From: Bacillota bacterium
GTDB taxonomy: Bacteria; Bacillota; Sulfobacillia; RBS10-35; JAJYVN01
Length of the DNA stretch: 8,756 bases
Direction of reading: 5' to 3'
NCBI GenBank assembly: GCA_021827805.1
Contig: JAKAUG010000362.1
Coordinates: 1 to 8,756 of the forward strand
Shown here: positions 1-7,241 of the stretch, one piece after another
How the letters are laid out: the number at the start of each line of letters is the position of its first letter
How positions within the stretch are numbered: position 1 is the first letter of the stretch
Position numbers and translations under genes: made by a program
The notes under the pieces: generated by a model
What the model was told of the DNA's origin: nothing
What the model saw: the letters and a program-made list of their open reading frames with translations, nothing else
The model's database searches: none

Positions 1-552
1 TGGCACCCGATGCTGCTCACCTGGGTATTTGAGGCGGAACCGCTCTTTCTTGGCGCGGGCCTGATGCACCAGGTCAAGCCCGCGGGCCGCCGGATGGCAG
101 GGCGCACGCTGGCCTTGACTGTGGTCGCCAGCGCGCTCCTCACCTCGATTGGCACATGGACCATGGTGGCCGAGGCCGGGCCGCAGGGGGTGGCGACCGC
201 CGCATTGCCGGTGCTCGCGCTCGTCAACAGAATCACCTTTGGTTCCACCGTACAACATCTGCAGTCGGTTGTGCTGCCCATCGAAACGATGGGCGTGGTG
301 ATGAAGGTGGCGGTGTTCCTCTGGCTGTGGTGCAGATTGGGACAGCGCCTGCTTGGAACCTCCACCAAGGTTGTCCTTTTCATCGAAGCCGCGCTGGGCA
401 CGTCGCTGGCCATCGCCGCGTTCTCGAACCTGTTGGCCGTGGACCGTGCCCTCCTTACCTGGCTCGCTCGCTTGGCGCTTCCGACGCTCGTTGCCGCTAC
501 CTTTGCGGGCTACGGTGCCGCCATGATCCGCCGGGGATGGGGCCGGCCATGA
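1..552 (+). CDS. GerAB-family spore germination permease, C-terminal part (5' end outside window)
   Basis: This is the 3' part of an integral membrane subunit of a spore germinant receptor (Spore_permease family, APC superfamily). In the GerA-type receptor of the spore inner membrane, the B subunit takes part in germinant binding beside the A and C subunits. The reading frame is open from base 1 and ends at TGA 550-552, giving 183 residues, about half the usual length of roughly 365. Four hydrophobic segments are clear, at about window residues 36-56, 96-113, 123-143 and 152-174. The stretch with the VQHLQSVVLPIETMGVVMKV core (about 84-103) resembles the family segment before a late transmembrane helix. 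The stop overlaps the start of the GerAC-type gene (ATGA), as in ger operons. A GerAA gene probably lies upstream. Family assignment rests on topology, motif resemblance and the gene partner. The exact paralogue (A, B, K or another) cannot be told. Confidence 0.87.
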   Translation, partial: WHPMLLTWVFEAEPLFLGAGLMHQVKPAGRRMAGRTLALTVVASALLTSIGTWTMVAEAGPQGVATAALPVLALVNRITFGSTVQHLQSVVLPIETMGVVMKVAVFLWLWCRLGQRLLGTSTKVVLFIEAALGTSLAIAAFSNLLAVDRALLTWLARLALPTLVAATFAGYGAAMIRRGWGRP

Positions 553-1742
553 AGGGTGATGGGCACCGGATCGGCCTCCGGCTCGCCGTGCTCATCACGG
601 TGCTCATGGCGGCGGTGGTCCTGACGGGTTGCTGGGGCGGCGCCGCGATGGAGAAAACGGGCCTGGTGGCCCTCATGGGGATTGATACGGCACCGGAGAA
701 CGGGTATCGGGTGACGATAGCGGTGGTCAATCCCCTCGGCCTGCCGACACCCACTGGTGGCAGGCCGGGAGGCCCACCGGAACTGCTGCGCAGCGCGGTC
801 GGAGTCACCGTCGGGGATGCGGTGCGGAGCCTCGCCGCGACCACATACCTCGATCTCGGGTTTACGGACATGCGCGGGATTGTTGTTTCCCAGGCCGTGG
901 CGCGCAAGGGGCTGGCGGGGCCACTGGAGTTCATGGCGCGTTCCCGTCAGTTCGAGGAGACTCCGATGCTGTATGTCGCCCGTGGGGAGAGCGCATCGGC
1001 CATCCTGAGCAAATCAGAGCAGATGATGCCGGATGCGGGCGAGGTCCTGGTCGGAACGGCCACGTGGGCACAGAACCTGTTCCCTGTTTATGCGGATCGC
1101 GTCTTCACTTTCCTGAACCAGATGCAGACCAAGGGCGACGAGCCCGCAACGGCGGGGGTGAGCATCGCGTCCTCCGAGGGCCACGGACCCACCCTGGCGT
1201 TTCGGCTCACCGGGACAGCGATGTTTCGCGGCGACCGGCTCGTGGGTTGGCTGGACGGGCCGCAGTCCCTCGGTTGGCTTGTGGCAACGGGGCGGGCCAA
1301 GAAGCAGATTCTGAGCGCCCAGGCTCACAACGGAGGCACGTTCACGTTCGAAATTGGGGGTGACCGTCGCCGCATTCGCGTTACCCAAACCTCCGCGGGC
1401 CCTCAGGCGGACATCCGAGTGGATGTGGGGGCGCAGCTGATGTCGGCGGGGAACGCCCCGGCCGACTATTGGGCAAGCCCGGCTGCCTTGGCGGCTCTTC
1501 GAGAGGGCGCCGCTCTGGTGTTGACCAGTGACATTCGCAGCGCACTGCGGCAGGCCCAGGGCGCCGGCGCGGACATCTTCAGTCTGGGTGAATACGTGCG
1601 CCTGCAGGACCCCGCGGCCTGGTACGGGCTCAAGGGGAATTGGAACACTTCGTCCTTCCAACACATGACGGTTACCGTCCAGGTCCTCGTCACCATCAGG
1701 TCCGTGGGCAAGCGGTTCTGCCCCATCCTGGGGCCGTGCTGA
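549..1742 (+). CDS. GerAC-family (Ger(x)C) spore germination lipoprotein
   Basis: This is the lipoprotein C subunit of a GerA-type germinant receptor, expected to be anchored on the outer face of the spore inner membrane. The ATG at 549 overlaps the TGA of the preceding gene, which implies translational coupling, and gives 397 residues, normal for the family. The N-terminus has a basic start (K2, R8, R11), a hydrophobic core and a lipobox L25-T26-G27-C28, followed by W as in many GerAC proteins (LTGCW). The segment LVGWLDGPQSLGWL near residue 231 matches the family's GWLD motif. The C-terminal block, with DIFSLGEYVR at 342-351, then LKGNW and a TIRSVG ending, matches the usual DIFGFGE...W...IRRTG end. 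The reading frame is open much further upstream, but that is a shadow of the permease gene. The protein ends with two cysteines (RFCPILGPC), which I cannot explain. It appears intact. Confidence 0.9.
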   Translation: MKGDGHRIGLRLAVLITVLMAAVVLTGCWGGAAMEKTGLVALMGIDTAPENGYRVTIAVVNPLGLPTPTGGRPGGPPELLRSAVGVTVGDAVRSLAATTYLDLGFTDMRGIVVSQAVARKGLAGPLEFMARSRQFEETPMLYVARGESASAILSKSEQMMPDAGEVLVGTATWAQNLFPVYADRVFTFLNQMQTKGDEPATAGVSIASSEGHGPTLAFRLTGTAMFRGDRLVGWLDGPQSLGWLVATGRAKKQILSAQAHNGGTFTFEIGGDRRRIRVTQTSAGPQADIRVDVGAQLMSAGNAPADYWASPAALAALREGAALVLTSDIRSALRQAQGAGADIFSLGEYVRLQDPAAWYGLKGNWNTSSFQHMTVTVQVLVTIRSVGKRFCPILGPC

Positions 1743-2057
1743 GAGTGGCCGTGGGATCCCGCGGACCTGGCAAGGGATGTTGCGAGGGCCGCGCGCGGCG
1801 CTTCGCCGCGCTCCGCGCGAGAGCCCCCTCTGAACGGCGCGCCTCTGCGGCCACGGTTCGGGGTGGAGAGGCCTCCCTGGCCAGGGCAGGGCTGGCGCCA
1901 TAACACGCGCACGGATCTCGTGCGGAGCGTGGGGGCGGTCGCGCGCTCGGTCGTGCAACCGGCCGCCATCACAAACGCCTCGCCGCCGCGACCGAGCCCG
2001 TGACACGCCCACAGGGCCAGCTCCCACCATGGAACCACCCGCCCTCCCACGGGGCGT
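1743..2057. other. Non-coding convergent intergenic region with GC-rich hairpins
   Basis: This gap lies between the converging ends of the GerAC-type gene and hppA. I see no convincing gene in it. It holds a perfect 8-bp stem with a 3-nt loop (GCGCGGCG / CGCCGCGC, 1793-1811), a 12-bp perfect palindrome CCCTGGCCAGGG (1875-1886), and a 6-bp stem CGCACG / CGTGCG with a 5-nt loop (1908-1924). Any of these could help end transcription from either side, but none is followed by a T tract on either strand, so I do not call an intrinsic terminator. Confidence 0.6.
1793..1811. repeat. Inverted repeat after the GerAC-type gene, possible terminator stem
   Basis: The 8-bp arms at 1793-1800 and 1804-1811 are perfect complements around the loop CTT, about 50 bp past the stop of the GerAC-type gene. 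The stem is strong and all G:C, but the following bases (TCCGCGCGAGAG) contain no T run. A terminator role is therefore only possible. Confidence 0.4.
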
Positions 2058-4067
2058 TCAGCGGAACAGGGGCACGAAGACCAGCGCCACCACCGCCATC
2101 AGCTTGATCAGGATGTTCAGGGACGGGCCGGCGGTGTCCTTGAGCGGATCGCCCACGGTGTCCGCCACCACCGCCGCCTGGTGGGCAGGGCTGCCCTTGC
2201 CACCCAGCGCGCCGGACTCGATGTGCTTCTTGGCGTTGTCCATGGCGCCACCGGCGTTCGCCATCTGCAGGGCCAGGGCCACGCCGGAGACCAGGGCGCC
2301 CGCCAACAGACCGGCGACCGCCCCGCGGCCGAAGATCACCCCGGTGACCAGCGGGAGCGCCACCGCCGCCAGACCTGGGGCGCGCATGCCGGCGAGCGCG
2401 GCCCGGGTGCTGATCTCCACGCAGCGCGCGTATTCGGGCCGCCCCTCCCCACGCAGGAGTTCCGGGTGCGCGGCGAACTGACGCCGCACCTCCGTCACCA
2501 TCTCCCGCGCCGTGCGGCCCACCGCCCGCAGACAGAGGCTTGAGAAGAGGTGCGGGAGCGCCGCGCCGACCAGGCAGCCGGCGATGACCTCCGGACGCAA
2601 CAGGTCGATCACCGCGAGGTGGGCCTCGTCCGCATAGGCGGCAAACAGGGCCAGCGCGGTCAGGGCCGCCGAGCCGATCGCCACCCCCTTCCCCACCGCC
2701 GCGGTGGTGTTGCCCAGGGCGTCCAGGCGGTCGGTGCGCTCCCGCACCTGGGGCGGCAGGGCCGCCATCTCCGCGATGCCGCCGGCGTTGTCGGCGATGG
2801 GCCCATAGGCGTCGACCGCCAGGATCATGGCCAGGGGCGCCAGCATGCCCACGGCGGCCAGGGCGATGCCATACAGCCCGCTGGTCGCAAACGCCGCCAG
2901 GATGGCGAGCCCCGTGAGCAGGGTCGGCACCGCCACGGAGCCCATGCCCAGAGCCAGACCCTCGATCACGGCCGTCGCCGGGCCGCTCTGGGCCGCCTGG
3001 GCCACGCGCAGGACCCCACGCCGTCCCGCCCCCGTACTGCGCTCGGTGAAGACACCGATGCAGACGCCCAGGGCCGCGCCAGCCGCCACCGCCCAGAAGA
3101 GCCTGGGCTGACCATAGCCGGCCACCAGGACCCAGCGCGCCGCCACCAGGAAGAGCAGCACGCTCAGCAGCGTGCCGGTGCTGAGCGCACGCCCCGGATC
3201 CTGACCCCAGCGGGCCACCAGGCTGCCCACCCACGCCGCCAGCACCCCGAGGCCGGCCAGGGTCAGGGGCAGGATCAGGCCGGTCCGGCCGAGCCCCGTG
3301 ACCGTGGCGATGGCCACCGCGGCCACCAGCGCACCCGCGTAGGATTCAAAGAGGTCGGCCCCCATCCCCGCGACATCCCCCACGTTGTCTCCCACGTTGT
3401 CGGCGATGGCCGCGGGGTTGCGGGCGTCGTCCTCGGGGATCCCCTCCTCGACCTTACCCACCAGGTCGGCGCCGATGTCCGCCCCCTTGGTGAAGACCCC
3501 TCCGGCCACGCGCGCGAAGAGCGCCACGGTGGAAGCACCCAGGGCGAAGCCGTTGATCGTGTCGGCCGAGGCCGGCCGCGTCGGGTCCGCCCAAAGCCAG
3601 ACCGAGAGGCTCAACCCGGCCAGCCCGAGACCGGACACGACGAACCCCATCACGCTGCCGCCCGCCAGAGCCACGCGCAACGCGGCGGCAAGCCCGCTGC
3701 GCGCGGCGTGTGCCGTGCGCACGTTCGCCTTGGTGGCCACGGCCATGCCGGCCCAGCCTGCCCCCAGGGAGGCCGAGGCGCCCATCACGAACGCCAGGGC
3801 GCTGCCGGCGGTCAGTTGAGGATGCCCGAGACGGCTGGCCAGCAGGAGGAGAGCGGCCATGGCCGCCACCCACCCGAGCACCGCCCGGTCCGCGCGACCC
3901 AGGAACGCGCGCGCCCCTTCAGCGATGGCGCCAGCCACCTCGCGCATGCGGGCTTCCCCCGCCGGCTCGCGGACCACCATGCGGGCCAGCAACAACGCCC
4001 AGATGAGCGCCAGGGCGGCTCCCACAGGGCCCAGGGCGAACAGGGCAAGCTCTCGGCTGCTCGTCAC
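2058..4067 (-). CDS. hppA: Membrane-bound ion-translocating pyrophosphatase, predicted K+-dependent
   Basis: This polytopic membrane enzyme hydrolyses pyrophosphate and uses the energy to pump H+ and/or Na+ across the membrane. From GTG 4067 it has 669 residues, within the family range. Signature motifs are intact: [11 protein letters not shown] (197-207), the Asp-rich DDARNP...[10 protein letters not shown] block (213-231), [10 protein letters not shown] (234-243), [13 protein letters not shown] (418-430) and [16 protein letters not shown] (636-651). In [10 protein letters not shown] (452-461), A456 and G459 take the places of the Ala/Gly pair of K+-dependent enzymes; K+-independent ones have Lys/Thr. 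I cannot tell H+ from Na+ specificity. GTG 4067 is chosen for its Shine-Dalgarno GGAGGAGG (4075-4082) seven bases upstream and because it starts just before the first membrane helix. An in-frame ATG at 4106, with GAGGAG (4115-4120) eight bases upstream, would add 13 residues. The gene is monocistronic here, divergent from the oxidoreductase gene. Confidence 0.96.
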   Translation of the reverse strand: MTSSRELALFALGPVGAALALIWALLLARMVVREPAGEARMREVAGAIAEGARAFLGRADRAVLGWVAAMAALLLLASRLGHPQLTAGSALAFVMGASASLGAGWAGMAVATKANVRTAHAARSGLAAALRVALAGGSVMGFVVSGLGLAGLSLSVWLWADPTRPASADTINGFALGASTVALFARVAGGVFTKGADIGADLVGKVEEGIPEDDARNPAAIADNVGDNVGDVAGMGADLFESYAGALVAAVAIATVTGLGRTGLILPLTLAGLGVLAAWVGSLVARWGQDPGRALSTGTLLSVLLFLVAARWVLVAGYGQPRLFWAVAAGAALGVCIGVFTERSTGAGRRGVLRVAQAAQSGPATAVIEGLALGMGSVAVPTLLTGLAILAAFATSGLYGIALAAVGMLAPLAMILAVDAYGPIADNAGGIAEMAALPPQVRERTDRLDALGNTTAAVGKGVAIGSAALTALALFAAYADEAHLAVIDLLRPEVIAGCLVGAALPHLFSSLCLRAVGRTAREMVTEVRRQFAAHPELLRGEGRPEYARCVEISTRAALAGMRAPGLAAVALPLVTGVIFGRGAVAGLLAGALVSGVALALQMANAGGAMDNAKKHIESGALGGKGSPAHQAAVVADTVGDPLKDTAGPSLNILIKLMAVVALVFVPLFR

Positions 4068-4074
4068 CAGCAGT

Positions 4075-4082
4075 CCTCCTCC
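4075..4082 (-). promoter_or_regulatory. Shine-Dalgarno for the GTG start of hppA, partly inside a hairpin
   Basis: On the minus strand the sequence reads GGAGGAGG, then seven bases, then GTG (4067-4065). It is a near-perfect anti-16S match and supports the GTG start. Its first five bases (4078-4082) form the 3' end of the hairpin arm at 4078-4103, so folding of the mRNA could limit ribosome access. Confidence 0.7.
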
Positions 4083-4103
4083 GGGGCTGGCGAGCCCCGG
4101 AGG
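4078..4103 (-). repeat. Perfect 11-bp inverted repeat at the hppA translation start
   Basis: The arms CCTCCGGGGCT (4078-4088) and AGCCCCGGAGG (4093-4103) are perfect reverse complements around the 4-nt loop GGCG. In the hppA transcript this stem lies right after the possible ATG at 4106 and its 3' arm contains part of the Shine-Dalgarno of the GTG start at 4067. It could be a translational control element. It is not followed by a U run, so it does not look like an intrinsic terminator. Confidence 0.75.
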
Positions 4104-4106
4104 CAT

Positions 4107-4279
4107 GCCTACGTCTCCTCGTCCCCGGCCATGCCCGGGGGCGGACACGGCATTTTCCGCGCGCCCCGCCCAGGGCGGCACCCGGTGGGAAGCCTGGCCC
4201 CGCGGCGAGAGGTTCTGAGATCAGAGCGGCAGGACCCCTCCCTGGGCCGGCAAACCTTCTCCCGGGGGGTGCCCAGGCC
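4107..4279. other. Divergent intergenic region between hppA and the oxidoreductase gene
   Basis: This short region must hold the promoters of both divergent genes, but the GC content hides any clear -35/-10 pair. It contains a 6-bp hairpin CCCCGG / CCGGGG (4123-4140), a small hairpin TCTGA / TCAGA with a 2-nt loop (4214-4225), and a 7-bp inverted repeat CCTGGGC / GCCCAGG (4241-4247 and 4271-4277) directly ahead of the ATG at 4280. The last encloses the likely ribosome site GGGGGGTG at 4264-4271 and could affect translation of the oxidoreductase. Confidence 0.45.
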
Positions 4280-5500
4280 ATGCCGCTTGAGGGCCCGTTG
4301 CCCGCCGCCCGTTGCCCACACCAGCCGGTGGAGGTCGCGGTCGGGTTGATCGGTGCCGGTCGCCGCGCCCAGGCCCACCTGGCCACGATCGCCGCGCTTG
4401 AGAGCGCCGGCTACTACCGCCTGGTCGGCGTCGCCGACGCCGATCCCACCCGCGCGGCCAGTGCGGCCGCCGCGTATGGCGGTCAGCCCTTCGCCTCGGT
4501 GCGGGCCCTGCTGGAGGCCCTCGCCCGCCAGGGCCCCGCGGTCGCCGTTGTCGTCACACCCCCGGAGGCCCACCACCCGGTGGTGGAACTGGCCGCCGCC
4601 CATGGCGTGCACGTACTCTGCGAAACCCCGCTGTCCTTCTCCCTGCTCTGCGCGGACCGCATGCTGGCCGCCGCGGCGGCCGCCGGGACCAGGCTGGAGA
4701 CGGCCGAAAACGTCTGGCGCTTCCCCGAGGAGAGGGCCAAGCGCCAACTCATCGAGAGGGGCCTGCTCGGACGGGTCGGCCTGGCCCAGTGCCGATACAC
4801 CTCGGGCTCCTATCACGGCATGAACGCCCTGCGCCACCTGGTGGGCTCCCCCCTCGCCTCGGTGACGGGAGACAGCACCGTGCTGCCCGTCCCACGGCAG
4901 CCGCGCGCCGGGGGCGGCGAGACGACGGAGGTGGCCTGGGAAGGCGCGCTGCTGCGGTTCGCCAACGGTGTGCGCGGGATCTTCCAGCTTCCGGTGCGGC
5001 CGGGCCTCGGGAGTCACTGGGAGGTGGACGGCGACCTGGGTTCGCTGGAGGGCTCGCGCCTGCGCCTCGGCGGGGCCGATGGGCGGCGCGTTGAGCCCGA
5101 GCGACGGACGGAGCGCCGCAGCGATCTGGAGGTGCTCGTGGGCATCGCCTACGGCGAGGTCGACCTCTGGGAGAATCCCCTCAGGGATCTGCCGCTGCCC
5201 GCGGACACCGACGCCATCGCCCGGGCCGACGAGCACCTCTCCCTGCATCGCGCGCTCTCTGGCGCCGGCCCCCAGGACTACCCAGGGCAGGAGGGCCGCG
5301 CCGACCTCGCGGCGGTGCTGGCCATCCACGAGTCGGCCCTGGGAGGCGGATGTCCGGTGGCCATGCCCATGGCCGCCGGCGGCGAGCACGACCAGCGCCT
5401 GCACGCCGAATACTCCGCGCGCTTTGGCTTTCCCCCGGAGGAGGCCGCCGCGCACCTGGAGCACACCCCGTTCCCGCCCAGCTATCCGCTGACCAGGTAG
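4280..5500 (+). CDS. Gfo/Idh/MocA-family NAD(P)-dependent oxidoreductase
   Basis: This 406-residue cytoplasmic dehydrogenase belongs to the family that oxidises or reduces sugars, inositols and related polyols with NAD(P). The N-terminal Rossmann fold starts with G22-L-I-G25-A-G27...H33, with an acidic D53 in VADAD after the second strand. VVTPPEAHHPVV (91-102) is the usual nucleotide-binding TPP/H segment. The normal EKP motif, whose Lys is catalytic, reads C114-E115-T116-P117, so the Lys is absent. ENVWRFPEERAK (143-154) and SGSYHGMNALRHLVG (175-189) mark the start of the C-terminal substrate domain, with H179 and H186 as candidate site residues. ATG 4280 follows GGGGGGTG (4264-4271) at eight bases. 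A GTG at 4328 lies nearer the Rossmann strand but has no Shine-Dalgarno. The gene ends inside the convergent sulfatase gene. The substrate is unknown. Confidence 0.88.
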   Translation: MPLEGPLPAARCPHQPVEVAVGLIGAGRRAQAHLATIAALESAGYYRLVGVADADPTRAASAAAAYGGQPFASVRALLEALARQGPAVAVVVTPPEAHHPVVELAAAHGVHVLCETPLSFSLLCADRMLAAAAAAGTRLETAENVWRFPEERAKRQLIERGLLGRVGLAQCRYTSGSYHGMNALRHLVGSPLASVTGDSTVLPVPRQPRAGGGETTEVAWEGALLRFANGVRGIFQLPVRPGLGSHWEVDGDLGSLEGSRLRLGGADGRRVEPERRTERRSDLEVLVGIAYGEVDLWENPLRDLPLPADTDAIARADEHLSLHRALSGAGPQDYPGQEGRADLAAVLAIHESALGGGCPVAMPMAAGGEHDQRLHAEYSARFGFPPEEAAAHLEHTPFPPSYPLTR

Positions 5501-6879
5501 GCCGGGTTGGGGGCGGGGATCCGGGCCTCCACGCTCTGCCGCCACCGCTCGAGCATGGCGCCGAGGGAGTCCGCGAGCTCGGGCTCGGCGCCGAACAGGT
5601 TGTGCGCCTCGCTGATGTCGCGGCGCAGGTTGTACAGCTCCCGGCGTCCGTCCTCAAAGAACTCGATGAGCTTGTGCTCGCCCAGGCGGATCGCGGAGGC
5701 GGGCGTGCCTCCCTGGTTGCCGTAGTGGGGATAGTGCCAGAAGATGGCGCGTTCCGGCAGCAGGCCCCTGCCGCGCAGCAGAGGCCAGAGGCTCAGACCG
5801 TCCAGATGCTGCTCGGGCCTTGGCGGCAGCCCGGCTGCCTCCAGCAGCGTCGGATACAGGTCCGGACTGGTGATCGGCACCTCCGAGACCGCGCCGGCGC
5901 GCACGACCCCGGGCCAGCGCACCAGCAGCGGCTCGCGCACGCCGCCGTCGTATGTCCACCCCTTGCCCTCGGCCAGAGGAGCGTTGCAGGTCGGCGAGCC
6001 CTCGGCCGTGGCCAGTCCGCCGTTGTCCGAAGTGAAGATCACGATCGTCCGCCTCGCCTGCCGGGTCTCCTCCAGCGCCTGGAGCAGGCGGCCCACGTTG
6101 GCGTCCAGGTTCTCGACCATGGCCGCGTAGACCGGATCGGACTGCAGCCGACGGCGCACCACGCGCTGCTGGCGCTTGTGCTCGCAGGGGAAGGGCTCGC
6201 CCTCCTCCAGGACGGCCAGCCGGTCGAGCCCGAGCCTCCGGGCCTTGGCCTGATACTTGGCCACCAGGTGCTCTGGGGCCTGGATCGGGGTGTGCACCGC
6301 ATAGTGCCAGAGATTGAGGAAGAAGGGCTGCCCATCCCGGTGTCCGCGCACCAACCGGATGGCCTGGTCGGTCAGGTGGTCTGTCAGGTAACTCCCGGCC
6401 GGGCCGTCCGGGAGCGTCTCGATGCCCCACGGGCTCCAGTATCCGTGACGCGGATGTCCCCATGCCGAGCCACCGATGTTCACGTCAAAGCCGTGCCGGT
6501 CGGGGTAGGATGCCCTCTGCCCCAGGTGCCACTTGCCGACGTGCCAGGTGGCGTATCCAGCATCCCGCAGGGCCTGGGCCAGGGAGGTCTCCTCGGCGGG
6601 CAGATGATCGATGTACGGGGCATCCAGCAGCCGCCCGCGCCCTGACCCGCCGATGTAGTTGGTGAGGCCCAACCGCGCGGGGTACCTGCCGGTCAACAGG
6701 CTGGCCCGGGTTGGGGAACACACCGGGGCCGCGGCATAGGCGTCGGTGAAGCGCATGCCCTGGGCGGCCAAGCGGTCCAGGTGTGGCGTCTCGTAGAAAG
6801 CGCTGCCATAGCAGCCGACATCGCGCCAGCCCAGGTCGTCGACGAGAATGAGCACGATGTTCGGCCTGGCCGGCGGCAT
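5482..6879 (-). CDS. Cys-type sulfatase (arylsulfatase family), no signal peptide
   Basis: This 465-residue enzyme is a type I sulfatase (alkaline phosphatase superfamily), which hydrolyses sulfate esters using a formylglycine made from Cys. The signature C54-S-P56-T-R58-A-S-L-L-T-G is complete. Metal ligands are seen in VDD (D14, D15) and SDNGG (D285, N286). Other active-site candidates are K116 and H118 in HVGKWHLG, H196 in HYAVHTP and K306 in GKGWTYDGG. The ending with YNLRRDISEAHNL is typical of arylsulfatase-A-like proteins. ATG 6879 is preferred because family homology starts at once (RPNIVLILVDDLGW) and GAGGGGGTG lies just upstream (6885-6893). The frame is open to 7059, but those residues look like GC-rich noise. 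No secretion signal is visible, so a cytoplasmic location is inferred. Maturation needs a formylglycine-generating enzyme, which is not in the window. The substrate cannot be told. Confidence 0.93.
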   Translation of the reverse strand: MPPARPNIVLILVDDLGWRDVGCYGSAFYETPHLDRLAAQGMRFTDAYAAAPVCSPTRASLLTGRYPARLGLTNYIGGSGRGRLLDAPYIDHLPAEETSLAQALRDAGYATWHVGKWHLGQRASYPDRHGFDVNIGGSAWGHPRHGYWSPWGIETLPDGPAGSYLTDHLTDQAIRLVRGHRDGQPFFLNLWHYAVHTPIQAPEHLVAKYQAKARRLGLDRLAVLEEGEPFPCEHKRQQRVVRRRLQSDPVYAAMVENLDANVGRLLQALEETRQARRTIVIFTSDNGGLATAEGSPTCNAPLAEGKGWTYDGGVREPLLVRWPGVVRAGAVSEVPITSPDLYPTLLEAAGLPPRPEQHLDGLSLWPLLRGRGLLPERAIFWHYPHYGNQGGTPASAIRLGEHKLIEFFEDGRRELYNLRRDISEAHNLFGAEPELADSLGAMLERWRQSVEARIPAPNPAYLVSG

Positions 6880-7241
6880 GTTGGCACCCCCTCGCTGGCG
6901 GGGAGTTCTCAGGCCCCTGGGCCCAGACCTGCTCCGGAACGTGCGGCCGTGGGCGCCGCCCTCGCGGTGCACCCAGGGCCAGAGAGCCTGGTGGACCTGC
7001 GCCGTGTGGGCACCACGGGGCGTGCATGGCGGAGACCCAACCCCCCTTGGCGCGCCCACCGCGTGGGCTGGCGCGAGCGGGCGGAATCAGACCGCTGCCG
7101 CCGGCTCCAGGGGGGAGATCGTGGGGACGGGCCGACTTCCGTCCCGCCCGCATCCCGGGCCCCGATCCGGCCCGGGGTGGCAGATTCTAGGATCACACAT
7201 GCATTTCTGCAGGATGGGGAGGCAGAGATCGGTCGCCGCAC
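6880..7241. other. Non-coding divergent region between the sulfatase gene and the riboswitch
   Basis: I see no supported gene here; the open frames on both strands have no recognisable family content. The region must contain the promoter of the sulfatase gene on the minus strand and that of the riboswitch transcript on the plus strand. Structures seen are a 10-bp palindrome CTGGGCCCAG (6917-6926), a hairpin GCCCAC / GTGGGC with a 3-nt loop (7054-7068), a 7-bp hairpin (7124-7145) and an 8-bp hairpin (7154-7176). A locally AT-richer patch at about 7181-7212 is the most likely place for the riboswitch promoter; TAGGAT at 7188-7193 is a weak -10-like match with no good -35. Confidence 0.5.
7124..7176. 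repeat. Two tandem strong hairpins upstream of the riboswitch
   Basis: The first hairpin pairs GGGACGG (7124-7130) with CCGTCCC (7139-7145) around an 8-nt loop. The second pairs CCCGGGCC (7154-7161) with GGCCCGGG (7169-7176) around a 7-nt loop. They are eight bases apart. Neither is followed by a T run on either strand. They could insulate the two divergent transcripts or lie in the sulfatase leader, but no function is shown. Confidence 0.5.

Noticed and set aside
1743..2057. Intrinsic terminators for the converging genes
   Set aside because: Strong stems exist but no T run follows any of them on either strand.
2550..4349. Long plus-strand open frame (about 600 codons) antisense to hppA
   Set aside because: It is rich in Arg, Gly, His and Gln with no recognisable domain and lies opposite an intact, motif-complete pyrophosphatase gene. 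Long shadow frames are expected at this GC content.
5350..6645. Long plus-strand open frame (about 430 codons) opposite the sulfatase gene
   Set aside because: No family features are visible, and the minus strand encodes a complete sulfatase with its catalytic motif, so this is a GC-driven shadow.
7188..7193. TAGGAT as a -10 element for the riboswitch transcript
   Set aside because: Only four of six bases match, and no acceptable -35 lies 16-18 bases upstream, so it is mentioned only as a weak candidate.
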